Source of the DNA: Lachnospiraceae bacterium
GTDB lineage: Bacteria > Bacillota_A > Clostridia > Lachnospirales > Lachnospiraceae
Assembly (NCBI GenBank): GCA_017613055.1
Contig: JAGAES010000113.1
Coordinates: 1-5,305, forward strand
Length of the DNA stretch: 5,305 nucleotides
Reading direction: 5' to 3'
Part shown: in pieces, positions 1-5,305 of the stretch
How positions within the stretch are numbered: the first letter of the stretch is position 1
Layout of the letters: every line of letters starts with the position of its first letter
Notes under the pieces: model-generated
Seen by the model: only the letters and a program-made list of their open reading frames with translations
What the model was told of the DNA's origin: nothing
Database searches by the model: none
Translations under genes and position numbers: made by a program

Positions 1-1
1 G

Positions 2-973
2 CGGTTTCTGGTTGACGGCTTTGACAAAGTCGTCTCAATCATCCTGATGGAGGACTACCCGAGCATGGCGAGAGTCCGCAAGGCGACGACCGATTCGCTG
101 GTCGAAATCCTCGGCGGCAGAGGTTCTTCCGAAGCATTGAATATTCTCGATGAGACGATTGCTTACGTCCGTGAGAACGGCCCGATTCCTGCGAACAAAA
201 TCAATATCGGCGGCCGTGCGGAGAAGGGCAGCTGGGGACACGGAAAGCTTTCGAGCGCGGCACTTGATTATCTGTTCCATGACGGCCGAATCGGTATTCA
301 TTCGAAGAAGAAGGCGCAGCGGGTGTACGATCTGAGTGAGAGGCTTTATAAACCGGAAATTCTGAACGGCGCGGACCCTTTCACCGATGAGCATGAGTTC
401 CTTCGCTGGTACATCAAGCGAAGAATCGGCAGCATCGGCATGGTGTGGAACAAGAACACCGGTGCATGGCTATGGCATTTTCTGTATAACCGGCATCCTC
501 GCGAGGAAATTATCCGCGAGCTGGTTGAAGACGGTCAACTGACGGAGATTCATGTGGAAGGAATCAAGGAACCTCTCTACATCCGCAAAGAGAACGAGGA
601 GCTTCTTTCGAGACCTGCGGCAAATGCCATGGCGCAGGTCATTGCCCCGCTTGACAATCTCATCTGGGACCGCGGGATTACGGAGCAGGTATTTGATTTC
701 AAGTACTCGTGGGAGGTGTACATACCGGCAGCGAAGCGACAGTATGGTTACTATGTGTTGCCGGTTCTGTACGGGAACCGTTTCGTCGCACGGTTTGAGC
801 CCGAGAAGAACAACGGAAAGGACCCTCTCCGGATTAAGAACTGGTGGTGGGAGAAGGATGTTACCGTAACCGACGAAATGCTTGCTGCAATCGGCGACGC
901 GTTCCGCAGATTCAGCGTGTATCTCGGAATACCGGTGATTTCGGAAAAGGACTGGAAGAAAAAACTTCTGTAA
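2..973 (+). CDS. YcaQ/AlkZ-like winged-helix DNA glycosylase, 5'-truncated by window edge
   Basis: This is the C-terminal 323 residues of a winged-helix protein of the YcaQ/AlkZ family (HTH_42). Members are DNA glycosylases that unhook interstrand crosslinks or remove bulky alkylated bases. The reading frame is open to base 2, and the residues before the first ATG (47) read RFLVDGFDKVVSIIL, running into MEDYPSM. This matches the family's conserved aromatic-D...(I/L)P-EDYP segment, so neither ATG 47 nor ATG 65 is the real start. Further on come the winged-helix segment WGHGKLSSAALDYLFHDGRI (about 232-291), ending in a VYDLSER stretch. The C-terminal barrel follows with PLDNLIWDR (about 648-674) and AAKRQYGYYVLPVLYGNR (about 728-781), all typical of the family. 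The catalytic Q-x-Q (or Q-x-D) motif lies in the missing N-terminal part, so AlkZ-type and YcaQ/AlkX-type specificity cannot be told apart here. It is followed 26 nt later by a methyltransferase remnant. Family assignment is confident; the substrate is not. Confidence 0.88.
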   Translation, partial: RFLVDGFDKVVSIILMEDYPSMARVRKATTDSLVEILGGRGSSEALNILDETIAYVRENGPIPANKINIGGRAEKGSWGHGKLSSAALDYLFHDGRIGIHSKKKAQRVYDLSERLYKPEILNGADPFTDEHEFLRWYIKRRIGSIGMVWNKNTGAWLWHFLYNRHPREEIIRELVEDGQLTEIHVEGIKEPLYIRKENEELLSRPAANAMAQVIAPLDNLIWDRGITEQVFDFKYSWEVYIPAAKRQYGYYVLPVLYGNRFVARFEPEKNNGKDPLRIKNWWWEKDVTVTDEMLAAIGDAFRRFSVYLGIPVISEKDWKKKLL

Positions 974-999
974 CCACCATCCACACAGAAAGGAGACCT

Positions 1000-1176
1000 A
1001 TGGACGAAAAGAAACTTTTTGACGGGCACGCCAAAGCATACACGGCCGGGCGGCCGGGCTACGCGAAGAAACTGATCGACTGCCTATATCGGGAATGTGT
1101 AAAGGGGAAAATGAATTGTTTCGGGATATCGAAATTGACGGCTTCCGCAGCATTGTGCCTAAGCGGTACACCTTGA
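1000..1176 (+). pseudogene. Remnant of class I SAM-dependent methyltransferase (N-terminus only)
   Basis: An ATG at 1000 follows a good AGAAAGGAG ribosome binding site (987-995). It opens a frame whose first 32 or so residues, including FDGHAKAYTAGRPGY and LIDCLYREC, match the conserved N-terminus of small class I SAM methyltransferases (Methyltransf_11/25 type, usually about 250 residues). In intact members this helix is followed at once by the SAM-binding strand and loop (a DIGSGTG-like motif). Here that motif and everything after it are absent. Past about 1098 the frame reads a non-homologous tail and stops at 1174-1176, giving only 58 residues. An internal deletion of roughly 600 nt, with loss of frame, is the simplest explanation. 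The intact ribosome binding site and clean N-terminus suggest the loss is recent. It sits 26 nt behind the glycosylase gene and was probably co-transcribed with it. A functional small peptide cannot be excluded but is unlikely. Confidence 0.7.
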
Positions 1177-1202
1177 CAGAGCCGCAAGTGTTCCGCTATA
1201 CT
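1173..1202 (+). promoter_or_regulatory. Near-consensus sigma-A promoter for the 1280 lipoprotein gene
   Basis: The -35 hexamer TTGACA (1173-1178) is a perfect consensus. The -10 hexamer TATACT (1197-1202) matches five of six positions, and the spacer is 18 nt. The expected transcription start is about 1208-1210, giving a leader of about 70 nt before ATG 1280. The -35 overlaps the stop codon of the methyltransferase remnant, so transcription of the lipoprotein is probably independent of the genes upstream. This is one of the strongest promoter matches in the window. Confidence 0.8.
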
Positions 1203-1209
1203 TGATTCA

Positions 1210-1250
1210 GCGGATGCTTTTGTCCGCCCGGAATCTCCGCGCGGCGGAGA
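1210..1250 (+). promoter_or_regulatory. Two tandem hairpins in the lipoprotein 5' leader
   Basis: Hairpin one pairs GCGGA (1210-1214) with TCCGC (1223-1227) around an 8-nt loop and would begin at or next to the predicted transcript 5' end. Hairpin two pairs TCTCCGC (1234-1240) with GCGGAGA (1244-1250) around a 3-nt loop, a perfect 7-bp stem. Neither is followed by a T-tract, so they are not terminators. A 5'-terminal stem commonly stabilises mRNA, which is one plausible role. The ribosome binding site (1266-1270) lies outside both stems. No known riboswitch class is recognised. Confidence 0.5.
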
Positions 1251-1279
1251 AATACAGAGACTGATAGGAGAAAAAGCAC

Positions 1280-2194
1280 ATGAAGAAAATATTGGCATTG
1301 TTCCTTGTCCTTCTCATGGCATTTTCCGTAGCCGCCTGCGGCAAGGACGATGACGGAGACTCGAAGAAGAAAGACGATAAGAAAAGCGAAGACTCTTCGA
1401 AGAAGGATGATAAAGACAAAAAGGATGACAAAAAGCCCGACAGCATCGGAGACGGCGTTATCTCGCAGATCATCGGCGATAAGGTAACCCTTCCCGAGGG
1501 CGGACAGGCACATGATTCCTGGCATGCACTGACGACGGTCCGCACTTACGAGTTCTCAAAGGACGGCAAGTGCACCAAGAGTGAGGACATCTACTATATT
1601 GATGATGTGTCAAACTACGAGACCGCGAACGATCATCTGATCGGCGGCGACTGGAAGCCTGTATGGAGCGCGGACAAGACCAACTTCGTACTCAACAATG
1701 AGTATATCTCCTATGTGGAGACCGAGGACGCGCTTGAGTACTATGATTCGAGATACTATTCCTACACGATTAAGTACAGCAACGGCTCGGAGAAGCATGT
1801 AGACGCGCCGGATCTGGCAACGAAACTTGCAAATCTCAAGGAAATCTACGGCATTCAGTTTGAATCGGTGCAGAGCATGATCGGTAATTACACCGTCGCT
1901 ACCTGGCAGCGTGAAGCCCTTAACATCCAGATGGGCGAGAATTCTACCGTGGATGACATGAACGCGCTTTGCTCAAAGCTTTACGACCTCTGCAAACCGC
2001 TTGCCGACGAAGGCAAGATGTACTCTTACCTCGGTAAGTACGGCGACGAGCTTACGGCGGCTCCGGAAGTTACCTCGGAATTTGACAGCGCTGAGTTCCA
2101 TTACTTCCGTAACGGCAAAGAAATCAAAGTCAGTGTCGGTATCTCCCAGAAACTGAACAAAGTACTGACGCTCTTCATCGGAGTAGTGAAATAA
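1280..2194 (+). CDS. Secreted lipoprotein with charged linker and unrecognised domain
   Basis: The 304-residue product is predicted to be a membrane-anchored extracellular lipoprotein. It has a basic MKK start, a hydrophobic segment (residues 4-19) and a lipobox V-A-A-C with the lipidated cysteine at residue 20. Residues 22-54 form a low-complexity K/D/S linker, probably a flexible, highly charged stalk. The remainder (about 55-304) is rich in Tyr, Asp and Glu, contains segments such as SWHALTTVRTYEFSKDGKC and reads as a mixed alpha/beta folded domain. I do not recognise a family. The start is supported by AGGAG at 1266-1270, 9 nt before the ATG. The gene is monocistronic by layout, with its own strong promoter upstream and an intrinsic terminator 22 nt after the stop codon. 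Substrate-binding or stress-related envelope roles are possible, but nothing in the sequence shows one. The lipoprotein call is confident; function is unknown. Confidence 0.9.
   Translation: MKKILALFLVLLMAFSVAACGKDDDGDSKKKDDKKSEDSSKKDDKDKKDDKKPDSIGDGVISQIIGDKVTLPEGGQAHDSWHALTTVRTYEFSKDGKCTKSEDIYYIDDVSNYETANDHLIGGDWKPVWSADKTNFVLNNEYISYVETEDALEYYDSRYYSYTIKYSNGSEKHVDAPDLATKLANLKEIYGIQFESVQSMIGNYTVATWQREALNIQMGENSTVDDMNALCSKLYDLCKPLADEGKMYSYLGKYGDELTAAPEVTSEFDSAEFHYFRNGKEIKVSVGISQKLNKVLTLFIGVVK
1357..1439 (+). repeat. Low-complexity A/G-rich tract encoding K/D/S linker
   Basis: The stretch encodes alternating Lys/Asp/Ser runs and holds imperfect internal repeats. TCGAAGAAG occurs at 1361-1369 and 1397-1405, exactly 36 nt apart, and AAGGATGAYAAA occurs at 1403-1414 and 1421-1432, 18 nt apart. 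All spacings are multiples of three, so length changes by slippage would keep the frame. It is best read as a variable-length stalk within the lipoprotein, not as an independent element. Confidence 0.6.
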
Positions 2195-2216
2195 AGACAG
2201 ATAGGAAGGAATAAAT

Positions 2217-2244
2217 AAAAAGGAGCCCTCACCGGCTCCTTTTT
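2217..2244 (+). terminator. Strong rho-independent terminator
   Basis: A perfect 11-bp inverted repeat runs from AAAAAGGAGCC (2217-2227) to GGCTCCTTTTT (2234-2244) around a 6-nt loop. The GC-rich core is six pairs, followed by the T-tract. It lies 22 nt after the lipoprotein stop codon and is the evident end of that transcript. The A-tract on the 5' side gives it bidirectional potential. Its 3' end is only 5 nt from the ribosome binding site of the next gene, so it also lies within any leader of that gene. Confidence 0.9.
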
Positions 2245-2260
2245 ATACCGGAGGAAAGCA

Positions 2261-2770
2261 ATGGCAAGGCATATTGTCGTAGAACCGTATAACGAAGCAT
2301 GGCAGCAGGATTTCGCGGCGATTAAGGCGGAACTCGAGCCGGTGCTCGGAGCATTGGCGCTTCGGATTGAGCATGTCGGCAGCACATCGGTTCCGGGGCT
2401 TTCCGCGAAGCCGATTATCGACATCGATGTCGTCATCGAAGATTACTCCAAACTGAAGGATGTTGTTGCAGCACTCGGCACAATCGGTTATACTCATGAA
2501 GGCGATAAGGGCATACCGGGACGCGAAGCGTTCCGATATGAAGGCAAAGAGCATCTTCGGAACCATCACCTGTACGTATGCCCGGAGAACTCCGCCGAGC
2601 TGCACCGCCATCTGACTTTCCGGAATTATCTGAGGATGCATCCGGAAGCAGTCATTGCATACAGCCGAATCAAGGAAGAGGGCGCGGCGCTCTATCCGTA
2701 CGACATAGACCGTTACATTGAACACAAATCACCGTTTATTGAGAGGATTTATTCCGAGATCGGGCTTTGA
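2261..2770 (+). CDS. GrpB family (UPF0157) nucleotidyltransferase-fold protein
   Basis: The 169-residue product has the full length and diagnostic blocks of the GrpB/UPF0157 family (PF04229). Near the N-terminus is VVEPYNEAW. EHVGSTSVPGLSAKPIIDID (residues 37-56) follows, with the G-S loop and the D-x-D pair (D54, D56) characteristic of the nucleotidyltransferase superfamily. NHHLYVC (101-107), RHLTFRNYLRMHPE (116-129) and a C-terminal YPYDIDRYIEHK complete the pattern. The family is cytoplasmic and proposed to transfer nucleotides, but its physiological substrate is poorly established; some members occur fused to a CoaE kinase domain. The start is supported by GGAGG (2250-2254), 6 nt before ATG 2261. 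The diguanylate cyclase gene begins 13 nt after the stop codon, so the two are probably co-transcribed. No independent promoter is evident between the terminator and the start codon. Family membership is confident; the specific activity is not. Confidence 0.92.
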   Translation: MARHIVVEPYNEAWQQDFAAIKAELEPVLGALALRIEHVGSTSVPGLSAKPIIDIDVVIEDYSKLKDVVAALGTIGYTHEGDKGIPGREAFRYEGKEHLRNHHLYVCPENSAELHRHLTFRNYLRMHPEAVIAYSRIKEEGAALYPYDIDRYIEHKSPFIERIYSEIGL

Positions 2771-2783
2771 TGAGGGAAAAGGA

Positions 2784-3872
2784 ATGAAAGTACTCAAAAA
2801 ACTGAAAAACTACCTGTTTTACTGCGGGATCGAGAGAGAGGAATACAACGCGGTTAAAAAGGACGTATACGCCTCGAATTTCGTAATCTGGAGGATTCTG
2901 CATTTCTTCATGGCCGCCGTTTTTCTTGCGTTATATATCAGTTCGCTGATGAACGGGCTCCTGCATGTAAACCGGTATTTCTACCTGGCGGCTTTTTTAT
3001 ATTCCTCCGCCGGAATTGTATATTTCTTCGTTTTGAGGAAGGACTCCAGAGTAGCCAAGCTTCTGATGTACCTTTCGATGTCGCTGCTCCTTGCGTTCGG
3101 CTGCTTTATCTCGAGGAACAATCCGGTGGCGCCTGCGACCACATTTATCGCGCTTCTTCTGATTACGCCGATGTTCATGATTGACCGTCCGGTCTACATG
3201 ACGATGGAACTGTGCGCCGCATCGACCGTGTTCCTGATCTGGATGCATTCCGTCAAATCCCACGACATCTGGATGGTGGATCTGATTAACGTCATCATCT
3301 TCACAATCGTCGGAATCTTCCTGAACATCATCGCAAACGCCGTCCGGATCCGCGAATTCGTCCTGACCAGGAAAATCAACATCCAAAAGGACACCGACGA
3401 ACTGACCGGACTTAAGAACAAAGCCTCGCTGACCCGCGAGATTAACGCAATCCTTAAGAGCGACGCGGCGGACAAGGGTGCAATCTTCGTCATCGACGTG
3501 GACAAATTCAAATCCATCAATGACACCTTCGGTCACGACGTCGGCGACAGCGTCATCGAGCAGCTCGGGAAATATCTCGCAACCACGTTTATCAGGGACG
3601 AAATCGTCGGCCGTTTCGGCGGCGACGAATTCATCATATTCATCAAGGGCACGAACGAAAAGGATGCAATCCGCCGCATTGCAACGGATGTGATTGCCGG
3701 CGCCTCGGAGCAGGTAACGCTTCCGGACGCGGACAGGAAAGTAAGCATCAGCATCGGCGGCGCCATCTGCGACGGCCTCGAGAAGGATTACTCCGAGATC
3801 TTCAAAAAGGCCGACACCGCGCTGTACCGGTCGAAAGCCGACCCGGACAACCGTTTCTGTATGTATGAATAA
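2784..3872 (+). CDS. Membrane-bound GGDEF diguanylate cyclase
   Basis: The 362-residue protein has about six hydrophobic helices (roughly residues 33-55, 65-84, 91-110, 115-133, 137-155 and 163-186). A short helical linker leads to a C-terminal GGDEF domain beginning near DTDELTGLKNK (203-213). Catalytic features are intact: DVDKFKSINDTFGH (238-251), with the metal-binding D238 and substrate-contact N246, and the signature GGDEF at 279-283. It should make cyclic di-GMP from two GTP at the cytoplasmic face, with the membrane part as a sensor of unknown input. The allosteric I-site R-x-x-D is replaced by IRDE (270-273), so product inhibition is probably absent. ATG 2784 is preferred because GAGGG (2772-2776) precedes it by 7 nt. 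An in-frame ATG at 2718 lies inside the grpB-like gene with no ribosome binding site. No EAL domain is fused to it. Confidence 0.93.
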   Translation: MKVLKKLKNYLFYCGIEREEYNAVKKDVYASNFVIWRILHFFMAAVFLALYISSLMNGLLHVNRYFYLAAFLYSSAGIVYFFVLRKDSRVAKLLMYLSMSLLLAFGCFISRNNPVAPATTFIALLLITPMFMIDRPVYMTMELCAASTVFLIWMHSVKSHDIWMVDLINVIIFTIVGIFLNIIANAVRIREFVLTRKINIQKDTDELTGLKNKASLTREINAILKSDAADKGAIFVIDVDKFKSINDTFGHDVGDSVIEQLGKYLATTFIRDEIVGRFGGDEFIIFIKGTNEKDAIRRIATDVIAGASEQVTLPDADRKVSISIGGAICDGLEKDYSEIFKKADTALYRSKADPDNRFCMYE

Positions 3873-3876
3873 TTAT

Positions 3877-3890
3877 GTAACTTGCGTTAC
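3877..3890 (+). promoter_or_regulatory. Palindrome overlapping the -35 element (candidate operator)
   Basis: GTAAC (3877-3881) and GTTAC (3886-3890) form a perfect 5-bp inverted repeat around TTGC. The right half and loop cover the -35 hexamer at 3882-3887. There is no following T-tract, so it is not a terminator for the diguanylate cyclase gene. A repressor site is a reasonable reading, but a 5-bp arm can also arise by chance. Confidence 0.35.
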
Positions 3891-3910
3891 CGCGGGAAAT
3901 GTGATATTAT
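3882..3910 (+). promoter_or_regulatory. Extended -10 sigma-A promoter for the PIG-L lipoprotein gene
   Basis: TTGCGT (3882-3887) is a -35 with a consensus TTG core. TATTAT (3905-3910) is a -10 at five of six matches, the spacer is 17 nt, and the preceding TGA (3902-3904) supplies an extended -10 TGn. Transcription should start near 3917, leaving a leader of about 37 nt with the ribosome binding site AAGGAG (3939-3944), 9 nt before ATG 3954. A short CCCC/GGGG hairpin (3924-3927 with 3932-3935) stands just upstream of that site. Confidence 0.7.
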
Positions 3911-3953
3911 GTGTCGCGGACAGCCCCCGGAGGGGAGTAAGGAGACCGGATTT

Positions 3954-5305
3954 ATGAAGAAAACAAAGCGGCAGGGAATTGCGTTAATCCTGCTCATTAT
4001 GATTCTTTTAAGTGCCTGCGGCAAAGGCGGGGAGAAGCAGAAGAAAGCGGAGGACGTGACGGATACGCCGACTCCGACGCTAGTGCCTACCAACACGCCC
4101 ACACCGACCATGACACCCACGCCTACGCCGAGACCGGCTTTCGGTGTGACGACGATGTCTCTCTATAAAAACCGGAAGGATGAGAAACTGAGACGCAAAT
4201 ACGACAGCACCTTCCAGGCAAGATGGGTTGCCGGAACCGACATCACGAGTTTCGAGTGCATCGCTTCCGACGCCGACGAAATTCCGAACAACGACCGTTA
4301 CTTCCAGGATCTGTGGAAGGACGAGTGGAACAAGTTCGAAAACTGCGATCAGTGTAAGATCGGTTACCGCGTACAGTTCCAGACCGTTGACGGACAGAAG
4401 TTCGACAAGATGATTTTGAAGCCCGGCGACGAGAAGGATTACTTCGATTACATCGAAAACTACCTCTATGACGATATTCACCAGGTAAAGGGGCAGTGGT
4501 ACTCCCATCTGGAGCCGGAACAGATCAGCGACAACATGATTCTTTCGTCGATGAAGTTCACGGCCGGCAAGAAGATCGATCAGGTTATGAGCCCGATTAC
4601 GGTCAGCGCCTACATCTACTACTCCGACCTCGATTTCGACGCGAGAGGCAACTACATCGGCGCGGTCAGCTACACCGTGCAGATGGTGAACACCGACATC
4701 AACGCGAAGTACCTGCCGGATTACGACGGCGGCTACCAGACCGCAATCCTCGAGCAGGACGCGATGAACAATCCGGGCGGTGAGGAAGCTACGGCCGTAG
4801 CCATCAGCATCACGAACAGCAACGGCAAGGGGACCGATTCCTTAAAGGATAAGAAATACAGCACGCGCGTGACCTATAACGCGGGCGACACGGTTACGAT
4901 TAAGTCCGAGTCCGATATGGCCGGTATCTATATGATCTGGGGAAGCCCGGTTGTTCCGTACACCGTGAAAGCGGGCGGCAGGGAAATCTCCTGCGGCGCG
5001 AACGGATATCTGCACGATTACATCGCATTTGACGCACCGGTTAAGGAATGCACGGTGACGATCTCCGGCGAGACGAGCATCTGCGACATCTACGCCTACT
5101 CGGCGGGACGTCTGCCGGCTTCCGTTCAGGTGTGGAATCCTCCGTACGAGAACGCCGATATCGTGATTTTCTCGACGCATGCCGACGACGAAGTGCTTTT
5201 CTTCGGCGGCGTGGCAACGCTGTACGGCGGTGCGATGGGTAAGCGCGTACAGGTTGTATATTTGTGTAATTACTGGGACGGCGACCGCGTGCGTGAGCAC
5301 GAGAA
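3954..5305 (+). CDS. Surface lipoprotein with PIG-L-type deacetylase domain, 3'-truncated
   Basis: The frame is open from ATG 3954 to the right edge (450 complete codons), so the C-terminus is outside. The signal peptide starts MKKTKR, has a hydrophobic core (about 9-19) and a lipobox L-S-A-C with the cysteine at residue 22. A Thr/Pro repeat stalk (38-61) should lift the protein through the cell wall. Residues 62-400 are an unassigned, probably beta-rich region with a CDQC motif (131-134). The PIG-L/LmbE signature then begins: VIFSTHADDEVLFFGG, followed by VVYLCNYWDGDRVREHE at the edge. By analogy with MshB-type enzymes, H409 and D412 would bind zinc and D411 be the catalytic base; the third ligand is off-window. 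Such enzymes remove N-acetyl groups from GlcNAc-containing substrates, so a cell-surface glycan deacetylase is likely. The usual H-P-D-D-E is H-A-D-D-E here. It has its own promoter, 81 nt downstream of the diguanylate cyclase gene. Confidence 0.85.
   Translation, partial: MKKTKRQGIALILLIMILLSACGKGGEKQKKAEDVTDTPTPTLVPTNTPTPTMTPTPTPRPAFGVTTMSLYKNRKDEKLRRKYDSTFQARWVAGTDITSFECIASDADEIPNNDRYFQDLWKDEWNKFENCDQCKIGYRVQFQTVDGQKFDKMILKPGDEKDYFDYIENYLYDDIHQVKGQWYSHLEPEQISDNMILSSMKFTAGKKIDQVMSPITVSAYIYYSDLDFDARGNYIGAVSYTVQMVNTDINAKYLPDYDGGYQTAILEQDAMNNPGGEEATAVAISITNSNGKGTDSLKDKKYSTRVTYNAGDTVTIKSESDMAGIYMIWGSPVVPYTVKAGGREISCGANGYLHDYIAFDAPVKECTVTISGETSICDIYAYSAGRLPASVQVWNPPYENADIVIFSTHADDEVLFFGGVATLYGGAMGKRVQVVYLCNYWDGDRVREHE

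Noticed and set aside
47..64. ATG 47 (or ATG 65 with GGAGG upstream) as the start of the glycosylase gene
   Set aside because: The frame is open to base 2 and the upstream residues match the conserved family segment just before EDYP, so the gene is cut by the window edge. The GGAGG before ATG 65 is a coding coincidence.
1210..1227. Leader hairpin as a terminator for the upstream genes
   Set aside because: It is only a 5-bp stem with the T-run in the loop and none after the stem, and it lies downstream of the lipoprotein promoter.
1361..1432. Possible CRISPR or tandem repeat array
   Set aside because: The repeats are short, imperfect, in-frame codon repeats of the K/D/S linker, with no spacers.
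2243..2725. 160-codon open frame on the - strand
   Set aside because: It is antisense to the well-supported grpB-like gene and has no recognisable protein features.
2718..2783. Upstream in-frame ATG 2718 for the diguanylate cyclase gene
   Set aside because: It lies inside the grpB-like gene and has no ribosome binding site. ATG 2784 has a good one at 2772-2776 and begins a typical N-terminus for this protein type.
2997..3536. 179-codon open frame on the - strand
   Set aside because: It lies antisense to the diguanylate cyclase gene. Its translation is low-complexity His/Asp/Arg-rich, with no ribosome binding site or family resemblance.
4080..4508. 142-codon open frame on the - strand, opposite the T/P stalk
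   Set aside because: It is a shadow of the lipoprotein frame; the + strand frame has a signal peptide, promoter, ribosome binding site and family motif.
4496..4783. 95-codon + strand frame inside the PIG-L lipoprotein gene
   Set aside because: It is an out-of-frame shadow with Arg/Gln/His-rich composition and no ribosome binding site; the true frame is uninterrupted through this region.

Overview
The window looks like an ordinary stretch of a low-to-mid GC Firmicutes chromosome, most likely a clostridial and possibly a Lachnospiraceae genome. Three things suggest this: strong AGGAG-type ribosome binding sites, short MKK lipoprotein signal peptides with K/D-rich or T/P-rich linkers, and a six-helix membrane GGDEF protein whose N-terminus carries a YCGIEREEY stretch that I associate with that family. 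The taxonomic call is an inference from gene style, not from a marker gene. All recognisable genes lie on the + strand, and both outermost genes are cut by the window edges.

Layout. (1) 2-973 is the 3' part of a YcaQ/AlkZ-like winged-helix DNA glycosylase gene. Its frame is open to the left edge, so its true start is outside. (2) 1000-1176 is a remnant of a class I SAM-dependent methyltransferase: about 32 credible N-terminal residues, then loss of the whole catalytic fold. (3) 1173-1202 is a near-consensus sigma-A promoter, followed by a leader with two hairpins. It drives 1280-2194, a lipoprotein with a charged K/D/S linker and a domain I do not recognise. (4) 2217-2244 is a strong intrinsic terminator. 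(5) 2261-2770 encodes a GrpB-family (UPF0157) nucleotidyltransferase-fold protein, and 2784-3872 a membrane diguanylate cyclase. They are 13 nt apart and probably one operon. (6) 3882-3910 is an extended -10 promoter whose -35 is overlapped by a palindrome. It drives 3954 to the right edge, a large lipoprotein with a T/P-rich stalk, about 340 unassigned residues, and the start of a PIG-L-type zinc deacetylase domain.

How the genes work together. No single pathway links them. One suggestive pairing is a diguanylate cyclase directly upstream of a surface-anchored, probably carbohydrate-directed deacetylase, which would fit c-di-GMP control of surface polysaccharide. The deacetylase has its own promoter, so this is only a hypothesis. 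The glycosylase concerns DNA repair and is unrelated. I see no CRISPR array, tRNA, rRNA, insertion sequence, phage gene or recognisable new multi-gene system. The points most worth a second look are the broken methyltransferase, the terminator placed almost on top of the grpB ribosome binding site, the unassigned ectodomains of the two lipoproteins, and the operator-like palindrome before the deacetylase gene.
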